DNA of 64,000 nt from an uncultured Lachnospiraceae bacterium (GTDB lineage: Bacteria > Bacillota > Clostridia > Lachnospirales > Lachnospiraceae). Position 1 is the stretch's first letter. The number at the start of each line of letters is the position of its first letter. Where the stretch lies: positions 26,371 to 90,370 of the forward strand of contig CANREB010000007.1 of NCBI GenBank assembly GCA_947629525.1. The letters run 5' to 3'. Position numbers and translations under genes: made by a program. Below the pieces are notes generated by a model, which was given only the letters and a program-made list of their open reading frames with translations, was not told the DNA's origin and did no database searches. Shown in pieces: positions 20,676 through 29,541 of the stretch.

Positions 20676-21731
20676 ATGGTACGATCTGTTGAAGAAATCT
20701 TATCCGCCGCAAAGGATGCTAAGGCGTCTGACGTGCATATAACGGTCGGAATACCGCCGCAGATGCGGGTGAACGGCAGACTCATCACAATAGGCGGTGA
20801 TAAGCTTACATCCGAGGATACAGGGAATATAGCGGATAAAATAATGAATGAAAAACAGAAGCGCTGCTTTGAAGAAAAAGGGGATATAGATATTTCCTAT
20901 TCGATAGCGGGGCAGGGAAGATACAGGGTCAATATATATAAACAGCGCGGTTCGGCGGCGCTTGCTTTCCGCCTTGTTGATACGCAGGTATCGTCTCTTG
21001 AAGAACTTGGAGTGCCGCAGTCCGTGATAGAGTTATATACAAAGAAGCGGGGGCTTGTGCTTGTCACAGGACCTACGGGGAGCGGCAAATCCACTACGCT
21101 CGCCGCGCTGATAGACAGGATAAACAGTAACAGGGAAGCGCATATAATAACACTTGAAGATCCGATAGAATATCTTCATCAGCATAAACGTTCCATTGTT
21201 AATCAGCGCGAGATGGGGCTGGATTTTAATTCATACGCGGATGCGCTGAGAGCTGCGCTTCGCGAAGATCCTGACGTTATTCTTGTCGGTGAGATGCGTG
21301 ATTTTGAAACTATAAGCGTGGCGATAACAGCCGCCGAGACAGGACACCTCGTGCTTTCCACTCTTCATACTATAGGAGCGGCGAGCACGGTAGACCGCGT
21401 TATAGATGTTTTCCCACCACACCAGCAGCAGCAGATACGTATACAGCTTGCGGGGGTACTGGAGTCGGTCATATCACAACAGCTTGTGCCTGTTGCCGGC
21501 GGTAACGGGCGTATCGCGGCGTTTGAAGTGATGCACACGAATACGGCTGTGCGCAACCTTATACGCGAAAGCAAGACGCATCAGCTTATGAGCGTTATAC
21601 AGACAAACAAAAAGGCAGGGATGAAAGCGATGGATGATGCGCTTATGGAACTTTACAATGACGGGAAGATCGACAGGGAAACAGCACTTTTGTTCGCGCA
21701 GGACAGTGAAAATATGCGTTCAAGGATTTAA
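20676..21731 (+). CDS. pilT: Type IV pilus retraction ATPase PilT
   Basis: 351 residues, normal length. Walker A GPTGSGKSTTL near residue 130, the Asp box (ITLEDPIEYLH), Walker B DPDVILVGEMRD near 205, and the His box (AAETGHLVLSTLHT). It powers pilus retraction at the inner membrane. No pilin, PilB or PilC gene lies in the window, so the rest of the machine must be elsewhere. The GAGGT site lies upstream of the ATG. Confidence 0.93.
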   Translation: MVRSVEEILSAAKDAKASDVHITVGIPPQMRVNGRLITIGGDKLTSEDTGNIADKIMNEKQKRCFEEKGDIDISYSIAGQGRYRVNIYKQRGSAALAFRLVDTQVSSLEELGVPQSVIELYTKKRGLVLVTGPTGSGKSTTLAALIDRINSNREAHIITLEDPIEYLHQHKRSIVNQREMGLDFNSYADALRAALREDPDVILVGEMRDFETISVAITAAETGHLVLSTLHTIGAASTVDRVIDVFPPHQQQQIRIQLAGVLESVISQQLVPVAGGNGRIAAFEVMHTNTAVRNLIRESKTHQLMSVIQTNKKAGMKAMDDALMELYNDGKIDRETALLFAQDSENMRSRI

Positions 21732-21788
21732 TAAAATCCTGTAAAATAACACACACTGAATATATAATGGAAATAATGGAGGGAAAGT

Positions 21789-22319
21789 ATGAGAGAGTAT
21801 CCGAAGCCGCAGGAGATTTACCGCCATTTTAAGGGTAACTGTTATCAGATATTAACTTTGGCGAGAAATTCGGAAACAAAAGAGAGGATGGTGGTATATC
21901 AGCAGCTCTATGAACCCTATGAGGTATATGTGCGTCCGCTCGATATGTTCATGGAAAAGGTTGGCAGACAGTACCGCTTTGAACGCGTAAATCCTGATGA
22001 GGGCGCCCCCCGGGCAGAAAAAACATCTCAACAGACGCAGAGCGGGATTACTGAAAATCTGAAACCTGCTGATGAAGAGAATGCAGAGGACGCATCGGGA
22101 CTTGACCCACGTCTGCTCGAATTTCTCGACGCCGACAGTTATGAGCGCAAACTTGAACTTTTGAGCGCGCTTCACCCTGTCATAACAGACGAGATGATAG
22201 ATACGATGGCTGTAAGCCTTGACACGGAAGTAAAAGACGGCGATATAGAACAAAGATATGTAGAAATAAGGAACTGCCTGATTACAATGGAACGCTTTGA
22301 ATGTAACAGGCTGAGGTAG
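21789..22319 (+). CDS. DUF1653-domain protein
   Basis: 176 residues. The N-terminal 60 residues match DUF1653: PKPQEIYRHFKGNCYQILT followed by YQQLYEPYEVYVRPLDMF. The remainder is acidic, with a linker rich in Glu/Gln and a C-terminal helical part (LLEFLDADSYERKLELLS). Small DUF1653 proteins are common but unexplained. It lies between pilT and a glycosyltransferase, 10 nt from the latter, so these two are probably cotranscribed. Confidence 0.85.
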   Translation: MREYPKPQEIYRHFKGNCYQILTLARNSETKERMVVYQQLYEPYEVYVRPLDMFMEKVGRQYRFERVNPDEGAPRAEKTSQQTQSGITENLKPADEENAEDASGLDPRLLEFLDADSYERKLELLSALHPVITDEMIDTMAVSLDTEVKDGDIEQRYVEIRNCLITMERFECNRLR

Positions 22320-22329
22320 GAGGTTTTTT

Positions 22330-23355
22330 GTGAAATTATTAACGATAGCGATCCCCTGCTATAATTCAGCGGCATATATGCGCAGATGTATCGATTCACT
22401 TATTGTCGGCGGTGAGGATATAGAGATAATAATAGTAAACGACGGCTCAACAGACAATACAGCGGATATCGCAAAAGAGTATGCACAGCGTTTTCCAAGT
22501 ATCGTAAAAGTTGTGAATAAAGAGAACGGAGGGCATGGTTCGGCGGTAAACGCAGGACTAGAGAACGCAAACGGTCTTTATTTTAAAGTTGTTGACAGTG
22601 ACGACTGGGTAAGCCAAAGCGCATATGACAGTATCATCACACACCTTAAAGATCTTCTTAAAGACGGAAAATCTGTTGATATGTTTATCAGCAATTTTGT
22701 CTACGAAAAAGAGGGAGAAAAACGCAAAAAGGTTATGAAGTACCGTCATGCGCTGCCCGAGGAGCAGGTATTTACATGGAAAGATGTGCGCCATTTCAGG
22801 GTAGGGCAGTATATACTGATGCACTCAGTCATTTACAGGACTAATCTGCTGCGCGAATGCGGGCTTAAGCTGCCGGAACATACTTTTTATGTTGATAATA
22901 TCTTTGTTTTTAACCCTCTTGCATACGTTAAGACAATGTATTATCTTGATGTGAATTTTTACCGTTATTATATAGGCAGGGAAGACCAGTCGGTAAATGA
23001 AAATGTCATGATAAGCAGGATAGACCAGCAGATAAAGGTAAACAAGCTTATGGTCGATTATTATATTGATGAGCTTCCGCGTATACGGCTCAACGGCAAG
23101 GTACGCCGCTATATGGTCAATTATCTTGACATAATAACGACTGTGTCGTCCGTGTTGCTGATACGTTCAGGGCTTGACGAAAACCTTGAAAAGAAGAAAG
23201 AACTTTGGTCATATATAAAGAGCAAGGATAAATGGCTTTGGGCGCGTCTGAGGTCGGGATTACTCGGCAATGCGATGAACCTTCCGGGCAAGCTTGGCAG
23301 GCGCATATCGGTTGACGGATATAAGATCTGTCAGAGAATTTTTCACTTTAACTGA
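22330..23355 (+). CDS. Family 2 glycosyltransferase
   Basis: 341 residues from a GTG with GGAGG 7 nt upstream. The GT-A fold starts at residue 1: TIAIPCYNSAAYMRRCIDSL, IIVNDGSTDNT, and the DxD-type VVDSDDWV near residue 95. It transfers a nucleotide-activated sugar to an unknown acceptor; no membrane helix is evident. Probable targets are a wall or surface polymer. Confidence 0.88.
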   Translation: MKLLTIAIPCYNSAAYMRRCIDSLIVGGEDIEIIIVNDGSTDNTADIAKEYAQRFPSIVKVVNKENGGHGSAVNAGLENANGLYFKVVDSDDWVSQSAYDSIITHLKDLLKDGKSVDMFISNFVYEKEGEKRKKVMKYRHALPEEQVFTWKDVRHFRVGQYILMHSVIYRTNLLRECGLKLPEHTFYVDNIFVFNPLAYVKTMYYLDVNFYRYYIGREDQSVNENVMISRIDQQIKVNKLMVDYYIDELPRIRLNGKVRRYMVNYLDIITTVSSVLLIRSGLDENLEKKKELWSYIKSKDKWLWARLRSGLLGNAMNLPGKLGRRISVDGYKICQRIFHFN

Positions 23356-23435
23356 CATTTCCCTTGTAAAAAGAGCAAAAAACAGTTATACTTAAGACTA
23401 AATTACAAAAATTATAAACTTTTTGGAGGTAGCAT

Positions 23436-24674
23436 ATGTACTCACTTGATGATGTAAGAAACACGGATCCGCAGATAGCCGATGCAATCGTTAAAGAGCA
23501 GGAAAGGCAGAACAGCCACATAGAACTGATCGCTTCCGAGAACTGGGTAAGCAAGGCGGTCATGGCGGCTATGGGAAGCCCGCTCACAAATAAATATGCC
23601 GAGGGTTATCCCGGTAAAAGATATTACGGAGGATGCGAATGTGTCGATGAGGTCGAGAACCTTGCCATTGAGCGCGCAAAAGAGCTTTTCGGATGCGACT
23701 ACGCCAACGTTCAGCCTCATTCGGGCGCACAGGCTAATATGGCAGTCCAGTTTGCCGTTTTGGAGCCCGGAGACACTATTATGGGCATGAACCTTGACCA
23801 CGGCGGACATCTTACGCACGGGTCGCCCGTAAATATGTCGGGAAAATATTTTAAGGTAGTTCCTTATGGCGTTAACGACGACGGATTTCTCGATTATGAC
23901 AGGATGAGGGAACTTGCGCTTGAATGCAGACCTAAGATGATAATTGCGGGTGCGAGCGCATACGCGCGAACGATAGATTTTAAGAAGTTCAGGGAAGTAT
24001 GCGATGAGGTTGGCGCTGTGCTTATGGTAGATATGGCGCATATAGCGGGTCTTGTGGCAGCAGGACTTCACCCAAGCCCCATTCCGTATGCCGATGTGGT
24101 AACGACAACTACGCATAAGACGCTCAGAGGTCCCAGAGGCGGACTTATTCTTGCCAATAAAGAGGCAGCGGAGAAGTATAATTTTAATAAGGCTATCTTC
24201 CCCGGTATACAAGGCGGTCCGCTTATGCATGTCATAGCGGCTAAGGCAGTGTGCTTTAAAGAAGCATTGAGTGACGATTTTAAGACATATCAGAAACAGA
24301 TAATAAATAATGCACAGGCATTATGCAAAGGTCTTATCGGCAGGGATATAAAAATAGTGTCGGGAGGTACGGACAATCATCTTATGCTTGTTGACCTTAC
24401 TACATATGATTTGACGGGCAAGGCTGTCGAGAAGCTTTTGGACGAGGCTCACATAACCTGTAATAAGAACACCATACCAAACGATCCCAAGTCGCCCTTT
24501 GTCACAAGCGGTATCAGACTGGGAACACCTGCGGTAACAAGCCGTGGTATGAAAGAGGATGATATGGATCAGATAGCGCAGGCGATAGCTATGGTTATCA
24601 AGGGACAGGAAAGCGCAGTCGCACAGGCGCGCGCTATCGTGCAGTCACTTACGGATAAATATCCGTTGATCTGA
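23436..24674 (+). CDS. glyA: Serine hydroxymethyltransferase
   Basis: 412 residues. It makes glycine and 5,10-methylene-THF from serine and THF using pyridoxal phosphate. Key features: [10 protein letters not shown] at residues 28-37, the [11 protein letters not shown] stretch, and the PLP-lysine motif [13 protein letters not shown] near residue 228. The start follows GGAGGT. It supplies one-carbon units used by thyA (39 kb) and the purine genes (48.6 kb). Confidence 0.97.
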   Translation: MYSLDDVRNTDPQIADAIVKEQERQNSHIELIASENWVSKAVMAAMGSPLTNKYAEGYPGKRYYGGCECVDEVENLAIERAKELFGCDYANVQPHSGAQANMAVQFAVLEPGDTIMGMNLDHGGHLTHGSPVNMSGKYFKVVPYGVNDDGFLDYDRMRELALECRPKMIIAGASAYARTIDFKKFREVCDEVGAVLMVDMAHIAGLVAAGLHPSPIPYADVVTTTTHKTLRGPRGGLILANKEAAEKYNFNKAIFPGIQGGPLMHVIAAKAVCFKEALSDDFKTYQKQIINNAQALCKGLIGRDIKIVSGGTDNHLMLVDLTTYDLTGKAVEKLLDEAHITCNKNTIPNDPKSPFVTSGIRLGTPAVTSRGMKEDDMDQIAQAIAMVIKGQESAVAQARAIVQSLTDKYPLI

Positions 24675-24707
24675 AATTGTAATTATTGATAAACGACAGG
24701 AATACTT

Positions 24708-25985
24708 ATGAAAGACGAATTGACAAGCAGGGAGAAGAGGCGGCGCAGGCGCGTAAGGAACCAAATCTTAGCGTATGCTGTTACGATCATTATCATAGCG
24801 CTGGTGATCGTGGGAGGATATTTAGGAATAAAAGCCGTCGTCACTAATTTAAAAAATTATAACGATAAAGTATCAGAGGCTCTTGAGGAGGCTGAAGCAA
24901 ACGCGGCAAGCATTGAATCAGGGGAAGCACAGGAAGTGCAGGAACAGTCCGGCACCGAACAGACCGCGCAGAAACCTGTACAGAATGATGAAGAGGCGAT
25001 AGACGAGCTTGTGGAAGCGCATCTCAATGAGATGACTCTTGAGCAGATGGTGGCGGGAATGTTTATGATATCCCCTGAAGCGCTCACAGGAGTCGGCAAG
25101 GCGATACAGGCGGGCGACAGCACAAAAAATGCGATAAGTGAAAAACCTGTGGGAGGGCTTATTTACAGTGCTTCCAACTACCAGTCCGAAGACCAGTTCA
25201 AGCAGATGCTTGCGAATACTATGAGCTATTCGGAGTTCCCGCTTTTTATGGCAGTCGCAAAAGAATGCGGTCCGAATACGGATTTTGGTGTGGAAGCGAC
25301 AAGCCCCGCGTCAGAACTTACCGATACGGACAGTGTGCGTGAAGCTTATACGCTTATCGCGCAGAAACTCGCTTCATATGGCGTGAATATGGATTTGGCG
25401 CCTGTGGCACAGATAGTATCGCAGGACGGCGACGCGTCGCTTCAGGGACGCACATTCGGCTCGGATGCTTCTACGGCGGCGCCTCTTGTCAATGCGGCTG
25501 TTCAGGCTATGCAGGAGCAGGAAGTAAGTGCCGTGCTTCAAAAGTTCCCCGGTGCGGGAGCGGGTGCGAAATCGCTTGAAGAGCTTAATAACAGTGAATT
25601 TCTTGCGTATGCCGCGGCTATAGAGAACGGCGCTGACTGTATCATGGTATCGCATGTGAGCGCAAAAGGAGTGACGGGGGATGATACACCCAGTTCGCTG
25701 TCTTCCGTGATGATTACGGATGTGCTCAGGAACAGTCTCGGTTTTGACGGCGTGGTCATAACAGACAGGCTAAATGATACAGCGGTCACGTCGGGACATA
25801 CATCGGCAGAAGCAGCGGTAGCGGCAATACAGGCAGGAGCGGATATCCTGCTTGAACCCCAAAACTATGATGAAGCTTATCAGGGAGTGCTTCAGGCTGT
25901 GTCTGACGGGACTATCACACAGGAACGTATATGTGAGTCGCTTAGGCGCATATATAAAGTGAAATATAAAAATGTGCTGGAGTGA
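24708..25985 (+). CDS. Membrane-anchored GH3-like protein with altered active site
   Basis: 425 residues. A very basic N-terminus (SREKRRRRRVRNQ) and one membrane helix (residues 17-45) place the rest outside the cell. The body resembles the NagZ-type GH3 N-terminal barrel, ending in SLGFDGVVITDRLND, where the Asp matches the family nucleophile. The family signature KHFPGHG, with the nearby Asp-His acid/base pair, is here only QKFPGAGAG with no His. So it may be a hydrolase with altered chemistry or a non-catalytic sugar-binding protein. Confidence 0.8.
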   Translation: MKDELTSREKRRRRRVRNQILAYAVTIIIIALVIVGGYLGIKAVVTNLKNYNDKVSEALEEAEANAASIESGEAQEVQEQSGTEQTAQKPVQNDEEAIDELVEAHLNEMTLEQMVAGMFMISPEALTGVGKAIQAGDSTKNAISEKPVGGLIYSASNYQSEDQFKQMLANTMSYSEFPLFMAVAKECGPNTDFGVEATSPASELTDTDSVREAYTLIAQKLASYGVNMDLAPVAQIVSQDGDASLQGRTFGSDASTAAPLVNAAVQAMQEQEVSAVLQKFPGAGAGAKSLEELNNSEFLAYAAAIENGADCIMVSHVSAKGVTGDDTPSSLSSVMITDVLRNSLGFDGVVITDRLNDTAVTSGHTSAEAAVAAIQAGADILLEPQNYDEAYQGVLQAVSDGTITQERICESLRRIYKVKYKNVLE

Positions 25986-26020
25986 CAGAGGTTTCTATCT
26001 TTGACGGGAGGCGGGTACTT

Positions 26021-26262
26021 ATGGGGCAAAGGATTATGCTGTCGTAGCTGTTGCTGCGGCAATCGTATATATACTTGTATCTGTCGTTGAAAAGCATGGT
26101 ATGACGGAGGCGGAAAAGGATGCTGTCATAGCACGCATAGTCAGGCGGGGAAAACGCAGAAAGATTTTTCGCAGGTTATTTGCAAGACCTGCAATCTTCG
26201 CAGTGTTGATATATTATTATAGTATCGGACGAATAGACGTCGAAGAAACGGATAAGACATAA
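26021..26262 (+). pseudogene. Frameshifted small membrane protein gene
   Basis: The ATG at 26021 has GGGAGG about 10 nt upstream but meets a stop after eight codons. One extra G in the run GGGG at 26023-26026 would open a continuous frame to the TAA at 26260. The restored protein would have about 80 residues: a hydrophobic helix (YAVVAVAAAIVYILVSVVE), a basic stretch (RRGKRRKIFRRLF), and a second hydrophobic segment. The long open frame and good start argue for a real gene broken by one base or a sequencing error. A shorter intact product from 26101 (53 aa) is possible. Confidence 0.5.
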
Positions 26263-26278
26263 AGAAGATAGCACGGAT

Positions 26279-27082
26279 ATGAAACGTAGGAAAAGATTTC
26301 GCAGGATCAAAGCGGTACTTATCGCGACGATATTGGTGTGTCTGCTGCGTATCGGGCAGATATATCATCAGGTATCACAAGTCGAGGAAAAACAGAAAAA
26401 TTTAAAAGAAAGTCTGTCAGCGGAGAAAAAGCCTGTCATAGCGCCCGCCGCAAAGGCATTGATACCTGAACTTCCCGAGAAAGCGCCTGCTGCTGCAGAT
26501 CCCGCGATGCTCAAAAGGTATGAAAACATATACAGAGAAAACAATGATCTTGTCGGATGGCTGTCGATTGAAGGGACGAATATAGATTATCCTGTAGTCA
26601 GGTGCGATGACGGCGAGTATTATCTTCACCATGATTTTTACGGCAATGAGGACAAGTATGGCTGTCTTTTTGTGAGGGATATTGCGGACGTAGACACCCC
26701 CGCGGTAAATTTTGTCATATATGGGCACAATATGAAAGATGGGGCGATGTTCGGGAATCTTGATCTTTATAGTGATGAAAGTTTTTACAGGGAACATACC
26801 GATATAATGTTTAATACTTTGTATGAAGAGCGAAGCTATGAGATCATATCTGTGTTTCGATCGGAAGTTTATGAATCGGATGACGACGTGTTTAAATATT
26901 ATCAGTTTTATGAGGCTGATACGCAGGAGGAATTTGATTACTTTTACAGGAATATCAAAGAAATGTCAATGTATGACACGAAAGTTACCGCGGAATTCGG
27001 CGACACATTCATCACTTTATCGACATGTGCCTATCATACCGACGACGGACGCTTTGTAATTGTTGCAAAACGAAAAAAGTAG
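26279..27082 (+). CDS. Class B sortase
   Basis: 267 residues with an N-terminal signal-anchor helix (AVLIATILVCLLRIGQIYH). The catalytic His is in YGHNM near residue 155 and the catalytic Cys in LSTCAYHTDDGRFVIVAKR near residue 250, with the Arg in the same stretch. Class B/SrtB-like spacing with a helix between strands (YEADTQEEFDYFYRNI) supports class B. It attaches secreted proteins to the wall; no sorting-signal substrate is seen in the window. Its stop codon is immediately followed by a tRNA promoter. Confidence 0.92.
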   Translation: MKRRKRFRRIKAVLIATILVCLLRIGQIYHQVSQVEEKQKNLKESLSAEKKPVIAPAAKALIPELPEKAPAAADPAMLKRYENIYRENNDLVGWLSIEGTNIDYPVVRCDDGEYYLHHDFYGNEDKYGCLFVRDIADVDTPAVNFVIYGHNMKDGAMFGNLDLYSDESFYREHTDIMFNTLYEERSYEIISVFRSEVYESDDDVFKYYQFYEADTQEEFDYFYRNIKEMSMYDTKVTAEFGDTFITLSTCAYHTDDGRFVIVAKRKK

Positions 27083-27111
27083 TTGACACATTTAATATGG
27101 TACGGTATAAT
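27083..27111 (+). promoter_or_regulatory. Consensus promoter of tRNA-Gly
   Basis: Perfect TTGACA (27083-27088), 17-bp spacer, perfect TATAAT (27106-27111), starting one base after the sortase stop codon. Confidence 0.9.
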
Positions 27112-27147
27112 ATATTTTGTCCGCAAGAGAGTGGATAATATATTAAT

Positions 27148-27220
27148 GCGATAGTGGCGTAGTTGGTAACGCGCGACCTTGCCAAGGTCGAGACCGCGGG
27201 TTCGAGCCCCGTCTATCGCT
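27148..27220 (+). tRNA. tRNA-Gly (anticodon GCC)
   Basis: 73 nt cloverleaf: acceptor stem GCGATAG with CTATCGC, anticodon stem CGACC with GGTCG, loop TTGCCAA giving anticodon GCC (27181-27183), T-arm with GGTTCGAGCC, discriminator base T. CCA is not encoded. It has its own strong promoter and terminator, so it is a single-gene unit. Confidence 0.95.
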
Positions 27221-27231
27221 CTTGTTTTAAG

Positions 27232-27265
27232 AGGGGAAACTTTTATTTATAAGTTTCCCCTTTAT
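27232..27265 (+). terminator. Terminator of the tRNA unit
   Basis: An 11-bp perfect stem (27232-27242 with 27251-27261) followed by TTATT. Confidence 0.85.
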
Positions 27266-27285
27266 TAGTAATAGGAGGGCTGTTG

Positions 27286-29313
27286 ATGAAAAATGATATT
27301 ATATCGGGTATAGTTGTTGCGCTTGTGTCTATTCCGATTTCGATGGGATATGCGCAGGTGGCGGGGCTGCCTGTAGTGTACGGTCTGTATGGTTCCGTGC
27401 TTCCGATATTTGTTTACGCGCTGATAACATCTTCACCGCAGTTTGTCTTTGGCGTTGACGCTACGCCTGCCGCGCTTGTGGGCGGTACTATTGCCAGTCT
27501 CGGGATAGCGCAGGGGTCGGAGGAAGCGATTGCTCTTGTGCCGGTCATTACGCTTGTTACCGCATGCTGGCTGTTCCTGTTTTTTGTTTTAAAGGCAGGG
27601 AGGCTTGTAAATTACATATCCAAACCGGTTATGGGCGGTTTTATTTCGGGAATAGGGTGTACGATAATATTGATGCAGATACCGAAGCTTTTCGGCGGCA
27701 GCGCGGGGACAGGGGAAATGTTTATACTCTTTTACCATATCTGGAACGAACTGCATTCGTTTAATTTCCTGTCTGCTGTCCTTGGCATAGGTACTGTTGT
27801 GATACTTCAGACAGCAAGAAAGATCATACCGAAATTTCCTATGTCAGTTTTTCTCATGGCGATTGGAGCGGGGGCTACCGCGGTATTCCATTTGGACAGA
27901 TACGGGGTGAAACTGCTTCCGACGGTTGAGGCAGGACTGCCAAAAATCGTTTTTCCGAATATCGCGCTGCTTTTTCCTAATGCCGGCGAGATAATAGTTT
28001 TGTCACTCACCATTGCACTGGTCATTATGGCGCAGACGCTTCTTGCGACAAACAACTATGCGCTTAAATATAATTATAAAGTCAACAATAACCGTGAAGT
28101 GCTTGCGTATGCCGCAGGTAATGTCGCGGGAGCAATGGTTGGATGCTGTCCCGTCAACGGAAGTGTTTCAAGAAGCGGGATAGCTGACCAGTACGGATGT
28201 AAGTCGCAGCTCATGTCTCTTACGGCGAGTGCGACAATGGTCATAGTATTGCTTTTTGGGACATGGATGCTCAAGTATCTGCCTGTACCGGTGCTGACAG
28301 GAATAGTGATCTCAGCGCTTATGGGGATAGTTGAAGTTGATATAGCAAAGAAAGCATGGCACGCCGACAGACGGGAATTTGGTATTTTCATGGCGGCATT
28401 TATGGGAGTTTTAGTGCTCGGCACAATATACGGCGTTATTATAGGAGTGATACTGTCGTTCATAGCTGTGATAATACGTGCGGTCATTCCGCCCAAGGCA
28501 TTTCTCGGAGTGATTCCTGATCACGAAGGACTTCACAATTTAAGCCGCAACAAGAACGCTTATCCGATAGAGCATACGGTAATATATCGTTTCAGCGGCA
28601 ATCTGTTTTTTGCCAACATAAATGCTTTTCAGGACGATATCGAGAATGCCGTGAAAGATGATACAAAACAGGTCATAGTGGATGCCAGAGGAATAGGGAG
28701 CATTGATATCACGGCGGCGGAACGGCTTGTGATACTTAAACGAAACCTGAACGCAAGAGGGATCTATTTTTATCTGACGGAACATTCGGAGGCTGTAAAC
28801 GATCAGCTTCGCGCTTTCGGAGCGGGAGTCCTGATAGAAGAAGGCTCTGTGAGAAGGACCGTGTCTCAGGCTTTACGCGCGGCAGGAGTTGATGAACCTT
28901 ATCCGCTTGAAGGCTATGTGGATGACGGGAAACATTTACATTCGGGGACATATGAGTGGCTTGCGGAGTTTGACTGGGCGTTTGGCGAGAACGCGGGCGA
29001 AAAAGTTGCGATACTCGCGAAAGAAGTGGCAAAGAAGCTTGTGGATTCGGGTGATTTCAGTCTGGAGAATATTGTGAATGCCGAAAATTCAGCTTCGTGG
29101 GGGCGTCTTGGACTTATCGACGAGGATGAACTGCTAAACCGTCTTGAACAGTATTTTGCCAAACTCGAAGATGGTGAAGAACTGCATATCGACGAAATCG
29201 AAGAACGTCTTGAGCAGCGCCGCCATGTAATCGAAAACAGGATAAAAGAACTTGATCCCGAAGCGTTCGAGGCGTTGAAGCGTTATCGGGAAAGAATAAG
29301 GGGAATGAAATAA
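27286..29313 (+). CDS. SulP-family anion transporter with STAS domain and acidic tail
   Basis: 675 residues from the ATG at 27286 behind AGGAGGG. Ten or more membrane helices in residues 1-400, starting with the SulP signature (IPISMGYAQVAGLPVVYGLY) and TGIVISALMGIVEVD. A STAS domain follows at about residues 430-535 (FSGNLFFANINAFQDDIE). The last 130 residues, rich in acidic and helical sequence (DELLNRLEQYFAKLEDGEEL), are not part of the usual family. Substrate could be sulfate, bicarbonate or another anion. The next gene follows 17 nt later and may be coupled. Confidence 0.9.
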   Translation: MKNDIISGIVVALVSIPISMGYAQVAGLPVVYGLYGSVLPIFVYALITSSPQFVFGVDATPAALVGGTIASLGIAQGSEEAIALVPVITLVTACWLFLFFVLKAGRLVNYISKPVMGGFISGIGCTIILMQIPKLFGGSAGTGEMFILFYHIWNELHSFNFLSAVLGIGTVVILQTARKIIPKFPMSVFLMAIGAGATAVFHLDRYGVKLLPTVEAGLPKIVFPNIALLFPNAGEIIVLSLTIALVIMAQTLLATNNYALKYNYKVNNNREVLAYAAGNVAGAMVGCCPVNGSVSRSGIADQYGCKSQLMSLTASATMVIVLLFGTWMLKYLPVPVLTGIVISALMGIVEVDIAKKAWHADRREFGIFMAAFMGVLVLGTIYGVIIGVILSFIAVIIRAVIPPKAFLGVIPDHEGLHNLSRNKNAYPIEHTVIYRFSGNLFFANINAFQDDIENAVKDDTKQVIVDARGIGSIDITAAERLVILKRNLNARGIYFYLTEHSEAVNDQLRAFGAGVLIEEGSVRRTVSQALRAAGVDEPYPLEGYVDDGKHLHSGTYEWLAEFDWAFGENAGEKVAILAKEVAKKLVDSGDFSLENIVNAENSASWGRLGLIDEDELLNRLEQYFAKLEDGEELHIDEIEERLEQRRHVIENRIKELDPEAFEALKRYRERIRGMK

Positions 29314-29330
29314 CAGGAGGGAAATACTGT

Positions 29331-29534
29331 ATGAACGACGCAAAGACCTTTAAGGAGCTGTATATCGCAGGTGAGATAGAATTTGAAGCTATAGACGATT
29401 ACAGTTATGAGTGGGGAATGAGCGATGACGAGCGCACGCTTGCGCAGTACCTTGGGCTTAATGCCGATGAGGAAGACGCATGGGTGAGTGAGAGCGATGA
29501 AGCATTAAAGGCGCTTTTGGATGCGCAGAAATGA
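29331..29534 (+). CDS. Small acidic protein coupled to the SulP transporter
   Basis: 67 residues, very acidic, with no signal or membrane segment. It has AGGAGGG before its ATG. The sequence (FEAIDDYSYEWGMSDDERTL, AQYLGLNADEEDAWVSESDE) is not one I recognise. It overlaps the next gene's ribosome-binding region and its tight position behind SulP suggests a regulatory or accessory role, which is inference. Confidence 0.65.
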   Translation: MNDAKTFKELYIAGEIEFEAIDDYSYEWGMSDDERTLAQYLGLNADEEDAWVSESDEALKALLDAQK

Positions 29535-29541
29535 GGCGGAT

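Noticed and set aside
23356..23435. Glycine riboswitch upstream of glyA
   Set aside because: The gap is only 80 nt and AT-rich, too short for a glycine aptamer.
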